This document shows positions 20,775-30,809 of a stretch of 64,000 nucleotides of DNA, piece after piece. This stretch comes from Prostheceraeus crozeri (taxonomy: Eukaryota; Platyhelminthes; Polycladida; Euryleptidae): NCBI GenBank assembly GCA_907163375.1, contig CAJQUW010000464.1:26808-90807 (forward strand), in the 5' to 3' direction. The notes beneath the pieces were generated by a model. The model was not told the DNA's origin. It saw nothing but the letters and a program-made list of their open reading frames with translations, and ran no database searches. The translations under genes and the position numbers were made by a program. Every line of letters starts with the position of its first letter. Positions within the stretch are counted from its first letter, which is position 1.

Positions 20775-23700
20775 TATCAACCACAAAAGTCGCCCAGCGG
20801 TCGCCGCGACAGCCCTCGGCGTCGCCGAAGTCGCCGCCGCCCGGCGACTCCTGGTGGCGGTCGCCTCGACTGTATGTGGGCAACCGTTGCCCGGCGACCG
20901 CTGTCAGCAGTTGCCTCGAGTGTCAACGGCGACCTTCATCATATGTCTGGTTTTAGCATTTAACTACCTCCATGATGTCAGAAAGGCAATATTCCGGCTT
21001 CGCAAAACTGATAAATTGCAAAAATTTCGGCAATCAGCTTCAGAGTTTCTAATTAAGACTCAAATGTAGAATGCTTGTGGAAAAAGATGCTTCTGATGCA
21101 GAAATTCGAACGCATTTAATCAAACTAGATCGATGCATTTCCCGCGAGAAAATGAGTCGTGGGTCCCTCGTCAAAAAGTCTTGGGCCACATGAAAGAATT
21201 GGGACCAACAAATTTTTCGAAAAATGGCTTATTTGGAAGTAAAAATGCATGATCATATCAATTTGTGACCGCTCTCATCGAAAAATGACGTGAAATGTGA
21301 TGTCTTGAAGTCGAGGTTTGGGCCCCCCCCCCAATTTTCACGTTTATTTTTTTGACAGGGACTGGTCGTGAGTCAGCCCTTAAATTCACACGAGCTAATT
21401 TTGAAATAGAACGACCCCAGAGTTGTCACACACATTGAGCAGCGAATTTGTTGTGATTTCTAAGAAAATCGTATCTCCACTGTTAGTGGACTTGCCCGAA
21501 ACTGTCATCGATCGGCTGTCTGGCACATCTGGGCAAGTTTTTCCCTTGGAATAAATAACCTTAGCTCTCATTTCTCTCAGTGATTTTCGCTACATGATGA
21601 TGATGCATTCAATCGTGAAATGTTGCGTCAAACATCTTTGGTTGCAATGCTTCATATATATTTGCATGACGCATCGATGACAATGAAAAAAATTGCTCAA
21701 AATTCTTGACTTGACCGTGAACTTTATATCATTCTGACCATGATTCTGACTATGCCTGAATTTCACCGCTTGTCAATTTTTTGGTCAATCAAGGTTGCAA
21801 GTTGTATTATTGTTCATTCATTAAATTGTGAATGAATGGAAGAATCCTCAATGAGTGTTGCATAATATCTCGGTCGCTTCAAGCCTGTGATACAGTGAGG
21901 GAGAGAAGGGAGAGAGAGAATTCTATTAATAGAAGAGCGCTTTGTCCAGTCCAGCCCGATAGCAGATAACTTTCTCGTGCGCCTTCGATAGCGCAGCGCA
22001 ATCGGAAGATCACATTTCAACTCGAGGGGTGAAATAGAGGTCATCGCTTCATTCCACAAAAAGAAATAGCGCAGAATAATCTGGAAGTTTCATTCGTGTC
22101 TCTACACTGTTAGGCAAAATGGTCCGTATTACAGGTAGGAAAGGGTCCGTATTACAGGTAGGAAAGGGTCCGTATTACGATGGTCCGAAATTATTTTGAG
22201 AAAAATTCTGTCACGTGTGTTATTTATTACTGATTAATGCTTGCATACCTGAAAAATTGCTAACAATAAGGTTTAAAGAAAAAAGCGAAGTTGATTTTAT
22301 TCAATATTGCATGAAATCTTTAGAGGGTCCGTATTCACAATATATGTGAAGGTCCGAAATATGGTCTGCAATATTTCATAGGGTCCGTAGGCCACACTGG
22401 TTGACAAAATTGCGGAAAAATTGCAATATATATCCGATAATACAGAAATAGTACAATTTATAATTTGATGATATAAAACTATTACGATTTATATATAAAC
22501 TGAAAAATTGCAGTTTCTGAAAGTTATATATATTGCAATAAAATCATATGAAATGCAAATTATGAAAAGTATTGTAGAGGGCGCTCAAAGAGATCAATGA
22601 CTTAGAATATGGTTAGAATAGAATGTATGAATCAGATTGTCTGTAGGTGCGGTGACTTATTATTTTACGCCCGTATTATAAGACGCATAACATTTCGAGA
22701 GGCTCTTACTGACTTAAAATGACTGTATCACTCAACGTCTTTTGGAATTCATTGCAATGCAGTTGTAACATCTCAATGTCAGCTTAATGACGTAAGCAAG
22801 TTAACAATGAGTGACATTCAGCGGGTGCTCCATCCATCCACTTCTTCAGCAATTAAAAGATTCATCAATTATTCTCCTATCACCCACCCCATCAATGTCT
22901 TCATTTCTCATTCACATTCATTAACATTAACATATGGGAAACTAGCAGAGCGTTGATTTGAGAATCACCTGCTCCATCTCAATCATCATTCGTTGATTTT
23001 AACTTGTAAAACTTTAACATTTCTGTACATGTGATTGATTTCACTGAGAAGAAAATGAATATATATATATTTGGTTTTGAGTTCTAGAGCAATGAAAAGT
23101 TATGCTTTGAAGCGTAAATCAAGGATTTAGATATCATTTGTGGATTAAGGGACATTTGAAATGATCTTCAGATCAGAAAAGGAATGAAACATTCAACACA
23201 AGTGACAAACTTAATCATACGAAAGAGTCAGCGCTCCTTTTTAATTGGCTTAAATTTGATGATAGACCAATGAGAATACGCCGACTGCTTTCAACGGATA
23301 ATGAAATTAGAATTTGCTGTCTTCGACGAGTGAGAACTGCAAAACTTACGCTCCTGTTCTTTCAAATGAACTACACGTCTGTCGCATCGTTTTTTATGTG
23401 ATTACCATTGAGTGAAATGGTATGTGAATAAGACATAAATAATATTCAACGTTCGCATAAATTTAAACCATTGATAATTATTTATGTAACATATTTCTGT
23501 GAATACCCCGGAATACCCTTGAATTATGAGAATGTTATGCTGTACCTTTAAAATGTAGAATTATGGTTAATAATTATTTTTGAATTGAGACTCGAAACAG
23601 TAAGAGTCGCATTTTAATAACCTGTATTATTCATATTATAAATTGCATTGGATAGGTAAGAATATGTTTAGGGAGGAGAAAAGTGAAGACCTCGTGGCCT

Positions 23701-23867
23701 CGACATGTCGCTCGCCATGTCCATCAAAATCAAAACTCGAGTTCGGTAGACGAGAGTTATTAGAAAGTTATCTTGAAGGTTTATTCGACTCACGCACGGC
23801 GAAAAGAAGTTAAAAACTGTATTCCTTAGCATTAATTTCCTATTACACATAGGGAAGAATAGGCAAT
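20775..23867. other. Host DNA between the Polinton copies, no supported gene
   Basis: The first 170 bases (20775-20940) are GC-rich and full of GTCGCC/GGCGAC words in both orientations, like a small inverted-repeat transposon. The rest is AT-rich with a C-run near 21320, a 23-base tandem repeat at 22121, and an AT microsatellite near 23055. Open frames are short and unconvincing. Confidence 0.6.
22121..22190 (+). repeat. 23-base tandem repeat with GGTCCGTATTAC
   Basis: Three units start at 22121, 22144 and 22167 with GGTCCGTATTAC, and related GGTCCG words continue at lower density to about 22390. There is no coding potential. It may be a remnant of a larger repeat. Confidence 0.7.
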
Positions 23868-26170
23868 AGTAGTAAGAAAACGGCGAACACCAGATAGCGC
23901 AAGATGGCCGCCATCGCTGACGTCCCCCCCCCTCTGGAACGGCGGAGTGCCGTGGTCGGCCGCCGTGGTGCTTCGGGTCTGAGTCCCCCCCTCTGGAACG
24001 ATAGAGTGTCGTGGTGGACTTGGGCGACCGCCAGGATTAGTCTTGAGGCTATAGTGTGTGATGTTTTTCGTGCAATCTGCTGAATGTTGGGTTGTAAAAT
24101 GGGTTGTTTCGAGTGGAAGGAGTGGTCGGATGAGAAAACGGAGGTCGGATTCGTATTCAGCGTGAAATTCTGCATCGGTAGGGTGAGTTTCAAGGCAATC
24201 GGAGAGAAAAAATTTTCGGCTGACGTCCCCCCCCCTGGACAGCTTGCTTCGATTTTGGCTTCCAGTGGACGGATTTTGTCGTGCGATAGCTCGTTTGAAA
24301 GCTAAGAGTGAGACAAATTCAGTGAAAGAAACGGCTTGTTCATATCTGTCTTCATTCAAAAGTTAGAGCGGTTACAAGATTTTAGGTCGGAGCTCGCTCA
24401 CCTAAAAAAATCCTAAGTGTCAGAGTGACTTTGTATGGGTAAAATTTTGAAAATTTTCCAAAGTGTGGAATTTCGACCTGGGACCGTCACCAAAACATTT
24501 TTCATCAAATTTCACTGACCTCCCCCCCCCTCTGGACAGCTTGCTTCGATCTTGGCTTCCAGTGGACGGATTTTGTCGTGCGATAGCTCGTTTGAAAGCT
24601 AAGAGTGAGACAAATTCAGTGAAAGAATCGGCTTGTTCCTATCTGTCTTCATTCAAAAGTTAGAGCGGTTACAAGATTTTAGGTCGGAGCTCGCTCACCT
24701 GAAAAAATCCTAAGTGTCAGAGTGGCTTTGTATGGGTAAAATTTTGAAAATTTTCCAAAGTGTGGAATTTCGACCTGGGACCGTCACCAAAACATTTTTC
24801 ATCAAATTTTGAAATTTCACTGACGTCCCCCCCCTCTGGACAGCTTGCTTCGATCTTGGCTTCCAGTGGACGGATTTTGTCGTGCGATAGCTCGTTTGAA
24901 AGCTAAGAGTGAGACAAATTCAGTGAAAGAAACGGCTAGTTCCTATCTGTCTTCATTCAAAAGTTAGAGCGGTTACAAGATTTTAGGTTGGAGCTCGCTC
25001 ACCTGAAAAAATCCTAAGTGTCAGAGTGACTTTGTATGGGTAAAATTTTGAAAATTTTCCAAAGTGTGGAATTTCGACCTGGGACCGTCACCAAAACATT
25101 TTTCATCAAATTTTGAAATTTCACTGACGTCCCCCCCCCTCTGGACAGCTTGCTTCGATCTTGGCTTCCAGTGGACGGATTTTGTCGTGCGATAGCTCGT
25201 TTGAAAGCTAAGAGTGAGACAAATTCAGTGAAAGAAACGGCTTGTTCCTATCTGTCTTCATTCAAAAGTTAGAGCGGTTACAAGATTTTAGGTCGGAGCT
25301 CGCTCACCTGAAAAAATCCTAAGTGTCAGAGTGACTTTGTATGGGTAAAATTTTGAAAATTTTCCAAAGTGTGGAATTTCGACCTGGGACCGTCACCAAA
25401 ACATTTTTCATCAAATTTCACTGACCTCCCCCCCCCTCTGGACAGCTAGCTTCGATCTTGGCTTCTAGTGGACGGATTTTGTCGTGCGATAGCTCGTTTG
25501 AAAGCTAAGAGTGAGACAAATTCAGTGAAAGAAACGGCTTGTTCCTATCTGTCTTCGTTCAAAAGTTAGAGCGGTTACAAGATTTTAGGTCGGAGCTCGC
25601 TCACCTGAAAAAATCCTAAGTGTCAGAGTGACTTTGTATGGGTAAAATTTTGAAAATTTTCCAAAGTGTGGAATTTCGACCTGGGACCGTCACCAAAACA
25701 TTTTTCATCAAATTTCACTGACCTCCCCCCCCTCTGGACAGCTAGCTTCGATCTTGGCTTCTAGTGGACGGATTTTGTCGTGCAATAGCTCGTTTGAAAG
25801 CTAAGAGTGAGACAAATTCAGTGAAAGAAACGGCTTGTTCATATCTGTCTTCATTCAAAAGTTAGAGCGGTTACAAGATTTTAGGTCGGAGCTCGCTCAC
25901 CTGAAAAAATCCTAAGTGTCAGAGTGGCTTTGTATGGGTAAAATTTTGAAAATTTTCCAAAGTGTGGAATTTCGACCTGGGACCGTCACCAAAACATTTT
26001 TCATCAAATTTCTCTGAACGAGGGGGGGAGGGGGGGAGTCAGTGAAATTTGATGAAAAATGTTTTGGTAAAGGTCCCAGGTCGAAATTCGGAAGTTTTAA
26101 ATTTTTCAAAATTTTCACCACACTGGAGCTCTCACACTTAGGAATTTTTTCACTTGTGGCATGTTACATG
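23868..26170 (+). repeat. Left terminal repeat of copy B with 300-base tandem units
   Basis: The terminus is followed by two 60-base units, then about six units of about 300 bases starting CTGGACAGCT near 24235, 24536, 24838, 25141, 25439 and 25735. Each unit ends in a C-run of seven to nine bases and contains GAAAATTTTGAAAATTTTCC. A short inverted piece follows near 26030-26080. The right end has only two to three such units. No gene is present; open frames here are repeat-driven. Confidence 0.9.
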
Positions 26171-26324
26171 GACATGTGCTGACGGACCAACTTCCCGTGA
26201 TCATATGAGAATGGTTCAGGTGTCATATTGTAAAGAATGATGAGACGAATCGTTTGCAACAAACCGCATGTCGCTACGATGAATACTTTCGGAGATAGAG
26301 CCATTTTAAGTTTTCTTCCGAGCA

Positions 26325-26332
26325 TATATAAA
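26325..26332 (+). promoter_or_regulatory. TATA box of the coiled-coil gene, copy B
   Basis: TATATAAA is conserved with 6684 in copy A, about 40 bases before the GTAAGC donor at 26374. Confidence 0.6.
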
Positions 26333-26373
26333 CCCCCGACAACGTAAGTCTGATCACTTCATCGAAAGACGAG

Positions 26374-26906
26374 GTAAGCGACGGTCGTCGCTCTGAGCTC
26401 CCGATATCGGGTGTTTCAAAGGACTCTATCTTTTGAAGTAGGCAAGCTATCTTCTTACTTCAAAGTTTGTATGATAGAGTTTGATAGTGTCTTTACTACT
26501 GATAAAATTTTTTAAAAGTAGTATGAGTAGTAAAATGCGGAATTTTTTAAAAATTCTTAATTTTCACTTTTTTCAAAGTTTTAACATATAGACTAAGGTT
26601 TTCAAGTATCCTGAGTTCAAATATGCTATCAGATTTGAAATTTAACTAAGTCTAAGGCAGCTTTGAGGGGTTAGATCCCAGCTACTGATCACTACCTTTG
26701 ACTCGGCGTTCCTGTTACCACTTCGGGGCAGTGACAATGATGTCTTCAGCTGTAAAGAGCGGGTATCGGGGAAGATCTCTCACTTCCCTAGTGATCAGTA
26801 CAAGGCCTTCGGGCTGTTGACGGGATCGAGTGCCACTCACTACACTCTTTAGGAATATGACTGTACTACATGATTCCAAACTTATACAAATTTCATTATC
26901 TTACAG
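26374..26906 (+). other. Candidate 5' UTR intron with conserved hairpin, copy B
   Basis: It runs from GTAAGC to TTACAG, as in copy A. It contains the inverted arms TACTGATCACTA (26683-26694) and TAGTGATCAGTA (26789-26800) at the same spacing as copy A. An in-frame ATG at 26870 lies inside this intron, so the ATG at 26924 is the better start of the next gene. Confidence 0.5.
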
Positions 26907-26923
26907 CTAACGATAAATCTAAC

Positions 26924-28102
26924 ATGGCTAATGACAGGAACCGCAAATACCATATTAAAATGTGCTCATGTGGGCGAGTTAATCGCAGTGCGGACGCCAA
27001 GGCTCATGTCAAGAAGGCGGGCACCGGCCACATGATTATCTTGAATAGGGTTGCGTGCGTGAAGTGTAGAGTGCTGAAGGGTGATGAGGATGAGGCGCGT
27101 TTTTACAGAGTGCATGCTGACTGTAGTGGTGGTTTAGTGACTGATTTGAGATTTACGCAGTTGATTGTGGAAGAGAGGGAGCGAATGTTGGCGATCGAGC
27201 GAGAGGGTAAGGCTGAGAATGTTGTTGAGAATGTTGTTGAGAATGATGAGTTGGCGAGAGCGGTTGCGTCGTTGGAGGGTGAGATTGAGCGAAAGAGAGT
27301 GCTTGAGAGTGATGATGAGGATGATGTGGATTTAGATAGGGAGCGTGTGAGGAAGCGTGTGAGGAAGTTGAGCTCTTCGTCATCGGAGGTGTCAAACATC
27401 GTCATCACCGACCCCCCGAAGAGCTCATCTTCCCCAAAAGTGAAGAGTGGTGGGATTCGTGTGCAGTCGGCGAGGTGGTTGAAGGATGAAGAGAAGAGGC
27501 ATGTTTCGCAGCAGATGGCGCATGATTTGTTGGTGAATAAGTATGAGAGTTTGAAGAAAGTGAAGGATGAAGTTGTGAAGGAGTTGGATGAGTTGAAAAA
27601 GAAGGAACTGAAGTCGAAGGAGGTGGCGGATGAAAACATTAGAATGAGGCGTTGTGTGACTGATTTGAAGAATAAGACGCGAGAGTTGGAAGAGAAGAAT
27701 GATGAGTGTGAGAAGAGGGCGAGTGCTGCGGAGAGAAGAATGAGAGATGCAGAAGCGAAGTTTGAGGAGATGATGAAGGAGATGAGTGTGTTGAGAGCGA
27801 GGAATGTTGAGTTGGAGAGGACTGTGGCTCGGCGGGGTGATGAGAGGCAGGCGTATGAGAAGTTGGAGCGCATGAGGGATGAGTGGGAACGTGTGAATGA
27901 GGATCGTTTGTTTGAGTTTCACATCCCTATTCGGGATAATCATTTGGCCGGCGAAGTACTCGTCAATCAAAATCTGGACGAGTCCATCCTATGTTATAAC
28001 GGTCATCCGACGAAAAAATGCCTCCACGCCAGCCTACGAATGCGCGGCCATCTCCACAAATTTTCGATTCGGAAACGCGCGAGACTGCCAAAGGATGACT
28101 AA
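26924..28102 (+). CDS. Coiled-coil protein with N-terminal Cys motif, copy B
   Basis: This homologue of 7316-8482 has 392 residues. It has the same N-terminal C-x-C and C-x2-C cysteines, the long charged coiled coil, and the distinct C-terminal domain (HIPIRDNH..., then a basic tail). A four-residue duplication near the start of the coil (RKRV) makes it slightly longer. A GT-AG intron of 61 bases begins just after the stop, followed by the histone-type stem-loop at 28220. Function unknown; conservation between copies supports a real gene. Confidence 0.75.
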   Translation: MANDRNRKYHIKMCSCGRVNRSADAKAHVKKAGTGHMIILNRVACVKCRVLKGDEDEARFYRVHADCSGGLVTDLRFTQLIVEERERMLAIEREGKAENVVENVVENDELARAVASLEGEIERKRVLESDDEDDVDLDRERVRKRVRKLSSSSSEVSNIVITDPPKSSSSPKVKSGGIRVQSARWLKDEEKRHVSQQMAHDLLVNKYESLKKVKDEVVKELDELKKKELKSKEVADENIRMRRCVTDLKNKTRELEEKNDECEKRASAAERRMRDAEAKFEEMMKEMSVLRARNVELERTVARRGDERQAYEKLERMRDEWERVNEDRLFEFHIPIRDNHLAGEVLVNQNLDESILCYNGHPTKKCLHASLRMRGHLHKFSIRKRARLPKDD

Positions 28103-28219
28103 CTTGGTAAGTGAAAAAGTAAATAAGATAGTATATCCTATTCTAATACATATCATTTTCATTGCAGATCTTTGCCCGCCTTCACCACCCCATCACGTCA
28201 CTCCCGAGAACGAACCATC

Positions 28220-28235
28220 GGCTCTCTTAAGGGCC
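28220..28235 (+). terminator. Histone-type 3' stem-loop 1, copy B
   Basis: GGCTCTCTTAAGGGCC followed by ACC, then CAAGA, identical to copy A. It lies about 57 spliced bases after the stop of the coiled-coil gene. Confidence 0.75.
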
Positions 28236-28399
28236 ACCTAGGGGCAAGACATGATAGAACCTCCACGCGGTTTGCCCTGGGCAGTCTTCGGACTGGCGAA
28301 TACTATCATTAAGTTGAAACTGCTATCAGTCAACTTGAACGTTGCGTCGCGTTAGAGGGGTATATAAACCACTGCCTCTCATTTCATTTCATTTCAATC

Positions 28400-28666
28400 A
28401 TGCAGACGCCGAACAGTCAAGTCAGCTCTCCTCGCGGACCGCAGTTAAGGCCGCGAAATTTATTTGAGGAGTTTGTCAGGCTAGAGGAGCAAGACAGAGT
28501 TTTTAATAATCTTGCTCGGATTGGCAATCCGATGACAGCAACTGCTGTCAATCCAACGGAATGGCGCTACATTCCACTTTTTAGCCATGTACCAGTTAGT
28601 GTGGAAGTCGACAGTGCTACCAAAGAGAGAGTCAAAGACTCTCTCAGCAGAATTGGTAGGGTGTAA
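28400..28666 (+). CDS. Small Polinton protein, 88 residues, copy B
   Basis: A homologue of 8779-9045 with a few substitutions and the same length. A TATATAAA box lies about 32 bases upstream, and the stem-loop begins 30 bases after the stop. It is intronless, basic at both ends and of unknown function. Confidence 0.7.
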   Translation: MQTPNSQVSSPRGPQLRPRNLFEEFVRLEEQDRVFNNLARIGNPMTATAVNPTEWRYIPLFSHVPVSVEVDSATKERVKDSLSRIGRV

Positions 28667-28695
28667 GATGACGTTACTCCCGAGAATGAACCATC

Positions 28696-28711
28696 GGCTC
28701 TCTTAAGGGCC
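28696..28711 (+). terminator. Histone-type 3' stem-loop 2, copy B
   Basis: The same 16-base element plus ACCA, 30 bases after the stop of the 88-residue gene. Confidence 0.8.
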
Positions 28712-28932
28712 ACCATGGGGCAAGACATGATAGAACCTCCTCGCGGTTTGCCCTGGGCAGTCTTCGGACTGGCGAATACTATCATTAAGTTGAATCTGCT
28801 ATCAGTCAACTTGAACATTATGCAGTCGATTGCTATCCCTGAAGCATTCTGATTCGCTGTTGAGCAATTCATTGTTGAAAACCCTATATAAGCCAGAAGA
28901 TTGTAGCGCTTCTCATTCAATTTGAAGTCACG

Positions 28933-29187
28933 ATGGAAGCGACATCTACCGACAACATTCCCGTCTTCACCGATGAAGACAACGCCATTCCCGAGTTCGT
29001 CATCCTCGACGAGTGGGATGAGGAGGATGAGAAGAAGGGGAAGATCAAGAGGATCGTTTGGACGGATGAGGTGTGGACTCCAAATACCACCCGCATCCGA
29101 AAGGTGCCAGATGCACCAGTACGACCTCGGCGGTATAGGGTATACGAGAACCTAACCGTCATACCCATTGACTATTCAAGCCAATAG
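28933..29187 (+). CDS. Small acidic Polinton protein, 84 residues, copy B
   Basis: A homologue of 9312-9566 with the same acidic N-terminus and Arg/Pro-rich middle (PVRPRRYRV). CCTATATAAG about 50 bases upstream is a better TATA box than in copy A. The stem-loop begins 31 bases after the stop. Function unknown. Confidence 0.7.
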   Translation: MEATSTDNIPVFTDEDNAIPEFVILDEWDEEDEKKGKIKRIVWTDEVWTPNTTRIRKVPDAPVRPRRYRVYENLTVIPIDYSSQ

Positions 29188-29217
29188 TCATCTTGTTACT
29201 CCCGAGAACGAACCATC

Positions 29218-29233
29218 GGCTCTCTTAAGGGCC
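29218..29233 (+). terminator. Histone-type 3' stem-loop 3, copy B
   Basis: The same 16-base element plus ACCA, 31 bases after the stop of the 84-residue gene, followed by CAAGACATGATAG. Confidence 0.8.
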
Positions 29234-29239
29234 ACCATG

Positions 29240-30146
29240 GGGCAAGACATGATAGAACCTCCTCGCGGTTTGCCCTGGGCAGTCTTCGGACTGGCGAATA
29301 CTATCATTAAGTTGAATCTGCTATCAGTCAACTTGAACGTTGCAAATGAAGTTCGGTGTAATACTTCCTTTCGACGGGCGTTCCTGTAAAGGGCGGCGGT
29401 GAAACCCGTAGCTATGTATACCGCAAGGGACATTCGGCAATGGTCAATCTTGTTAAACCTCTCTGCGTCATGTTTGCAAGTGATTGCCTCTGTCTCAACG
29501 TAGTATGCATTCGCGTCAGGGCGACATTTAGCCAACTGTCGAAGGTTGCCTAAAACTTTCCATTGCATACGTTATGAGAACCATGAGTTCTACCTGTCTC
29601 TATCAATGAGACGAATTGATGAATGGAATGAAATGGGAGGACACTCACGCGCCACACGCAACATAACACACTTCTCTCTTCCGTAGTCTAACAAGCTCTT
29701 TACACATGGATCGCAGTCGATTGCTATCCCTGTATCAGAAGTGTAAGCTATCTTAATTTTATTTGACACTATTTCATCTATTATCATCATCATCGTCCAT
29801 ATGAAATGTTTTAAGATTTACAAGTTAGACTAAGCGTGCTACTATTTCCAAATGAAAAAGTATACATGGTTAAATCATCCACTTAAGCCCATCCGTAGTC
29901 TAACAAGCTCTTTACACATGGATCGCAGTCGATTGCTATCCCTGTATCAGAAGTGTAAGCTATCTTAATTTTATTTGACACTATTTCATCTACCATTATC
30001 ACCCATATGAAATGTTATAAGATTTGCAAGTTAAACTAAGCGTGCTACTATTTCCAAATGAAAAAGTATACATGGTTAAATTATTCACTAAAGCCCCATT
30101 CAAGTAAGTCAGTATGAAAGCAAAGATAATACGAAATAAACATTTA
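29240..30146. other. Non-coding stretch with 215-base duplication, copy B
   Basis: It is the counterpart of 9726-10526: the tail of the third cassette, a conserved non-coding stretch, and two direct copies of the GTAGTCTAACAAGCTC unit (about 29685-29895 and 29897-30097). No gene is supported. Confidence 0.6.
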
Positions 30147-30584
30147 TTATGGCATGTATTTCAAAAGGTCTTCATCGTCAATATCGTCCCAGAGTCTGAC
30201 TTCACATAGATCACAAAAACAGTTGAGCTGCTTTAAACGTTCTTCTGCAGCGTCCCTCACTTTCTCAATGTACGCCCACTCCGCCACGGTTCGCGGTTGG
30301 GAGTTAGGGGTGTACCACTCCCATATTTGATGCAAGTGCGACTTGCTGGTCATCTCCATCACCCCTTCGGCATCATATTGTAAATATTTCCACCGTATGC
30401 CTGTTAGGTCGGGCAACTCCTCTTCATCGTCCTCCGATAATGATAACTTTCGTATATTGTCGAGATTGTATGTCTTCTCCACCTTCGCCTTTCTTGGTGC
30501 ATTTGGTGTAACGAGCACCTTTGCTGATGTACATGGAGAGGAGAACTCCAATGCGGTATTTGGTGTTGTTGGAGGACTTGTCAT
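30147..30584 (-). CDS. Unknown Polinton protein, 145 residues, copy B
   Basis: A homologue of 10527-10919. It has a Pro/Thr-rich variable N-terminus, the conserved core GIRWKYLQYD, IWEWYTPNSQPRT, the terminal C-x-C-x2-C group and an acidic end. It diverges from the polymerase gene across about 225 bases that contain TATATAAG for the rightward gene. The N-terminal half differs markedly from copy A while the C-terminal half is conserved, which points to selection on the latter. Function unknown. Confidence 0.65.
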   Translation of the reverse strand: MTSPPTTPNTALEFSSPCTSAKVLVTPNAPRKAKVEKTYNLDNIRKLSLSEDDEEELPDLTGIRWKYLQYDAEGVMEMTSKSHLHQIWEWYTPNSQPRTVAEWAYIEKVRDAAEERLKQLNCFCDLCEVRLWDDIDDEDLLKYMP

Positions 30585-30809
30585 GTTGTCTTTGAAATGC
30601 TGACTTTGAATAATGATAACTTTAACATTTTTCTAATTCTTAAGTATACACAAGCAGCCAATCAGAATGAACATCCAATGAATGAAGAGAATGAAAGTAT
30701 ATAAGCAAAGTGACATTCATGTCATTTCATTTAATCTGTGAATCATAAAAGTGACGAACGCACGATCTCTCTCTTTGACTATTATTCTGTCTGATCATAT
30801 TTCATTAAA

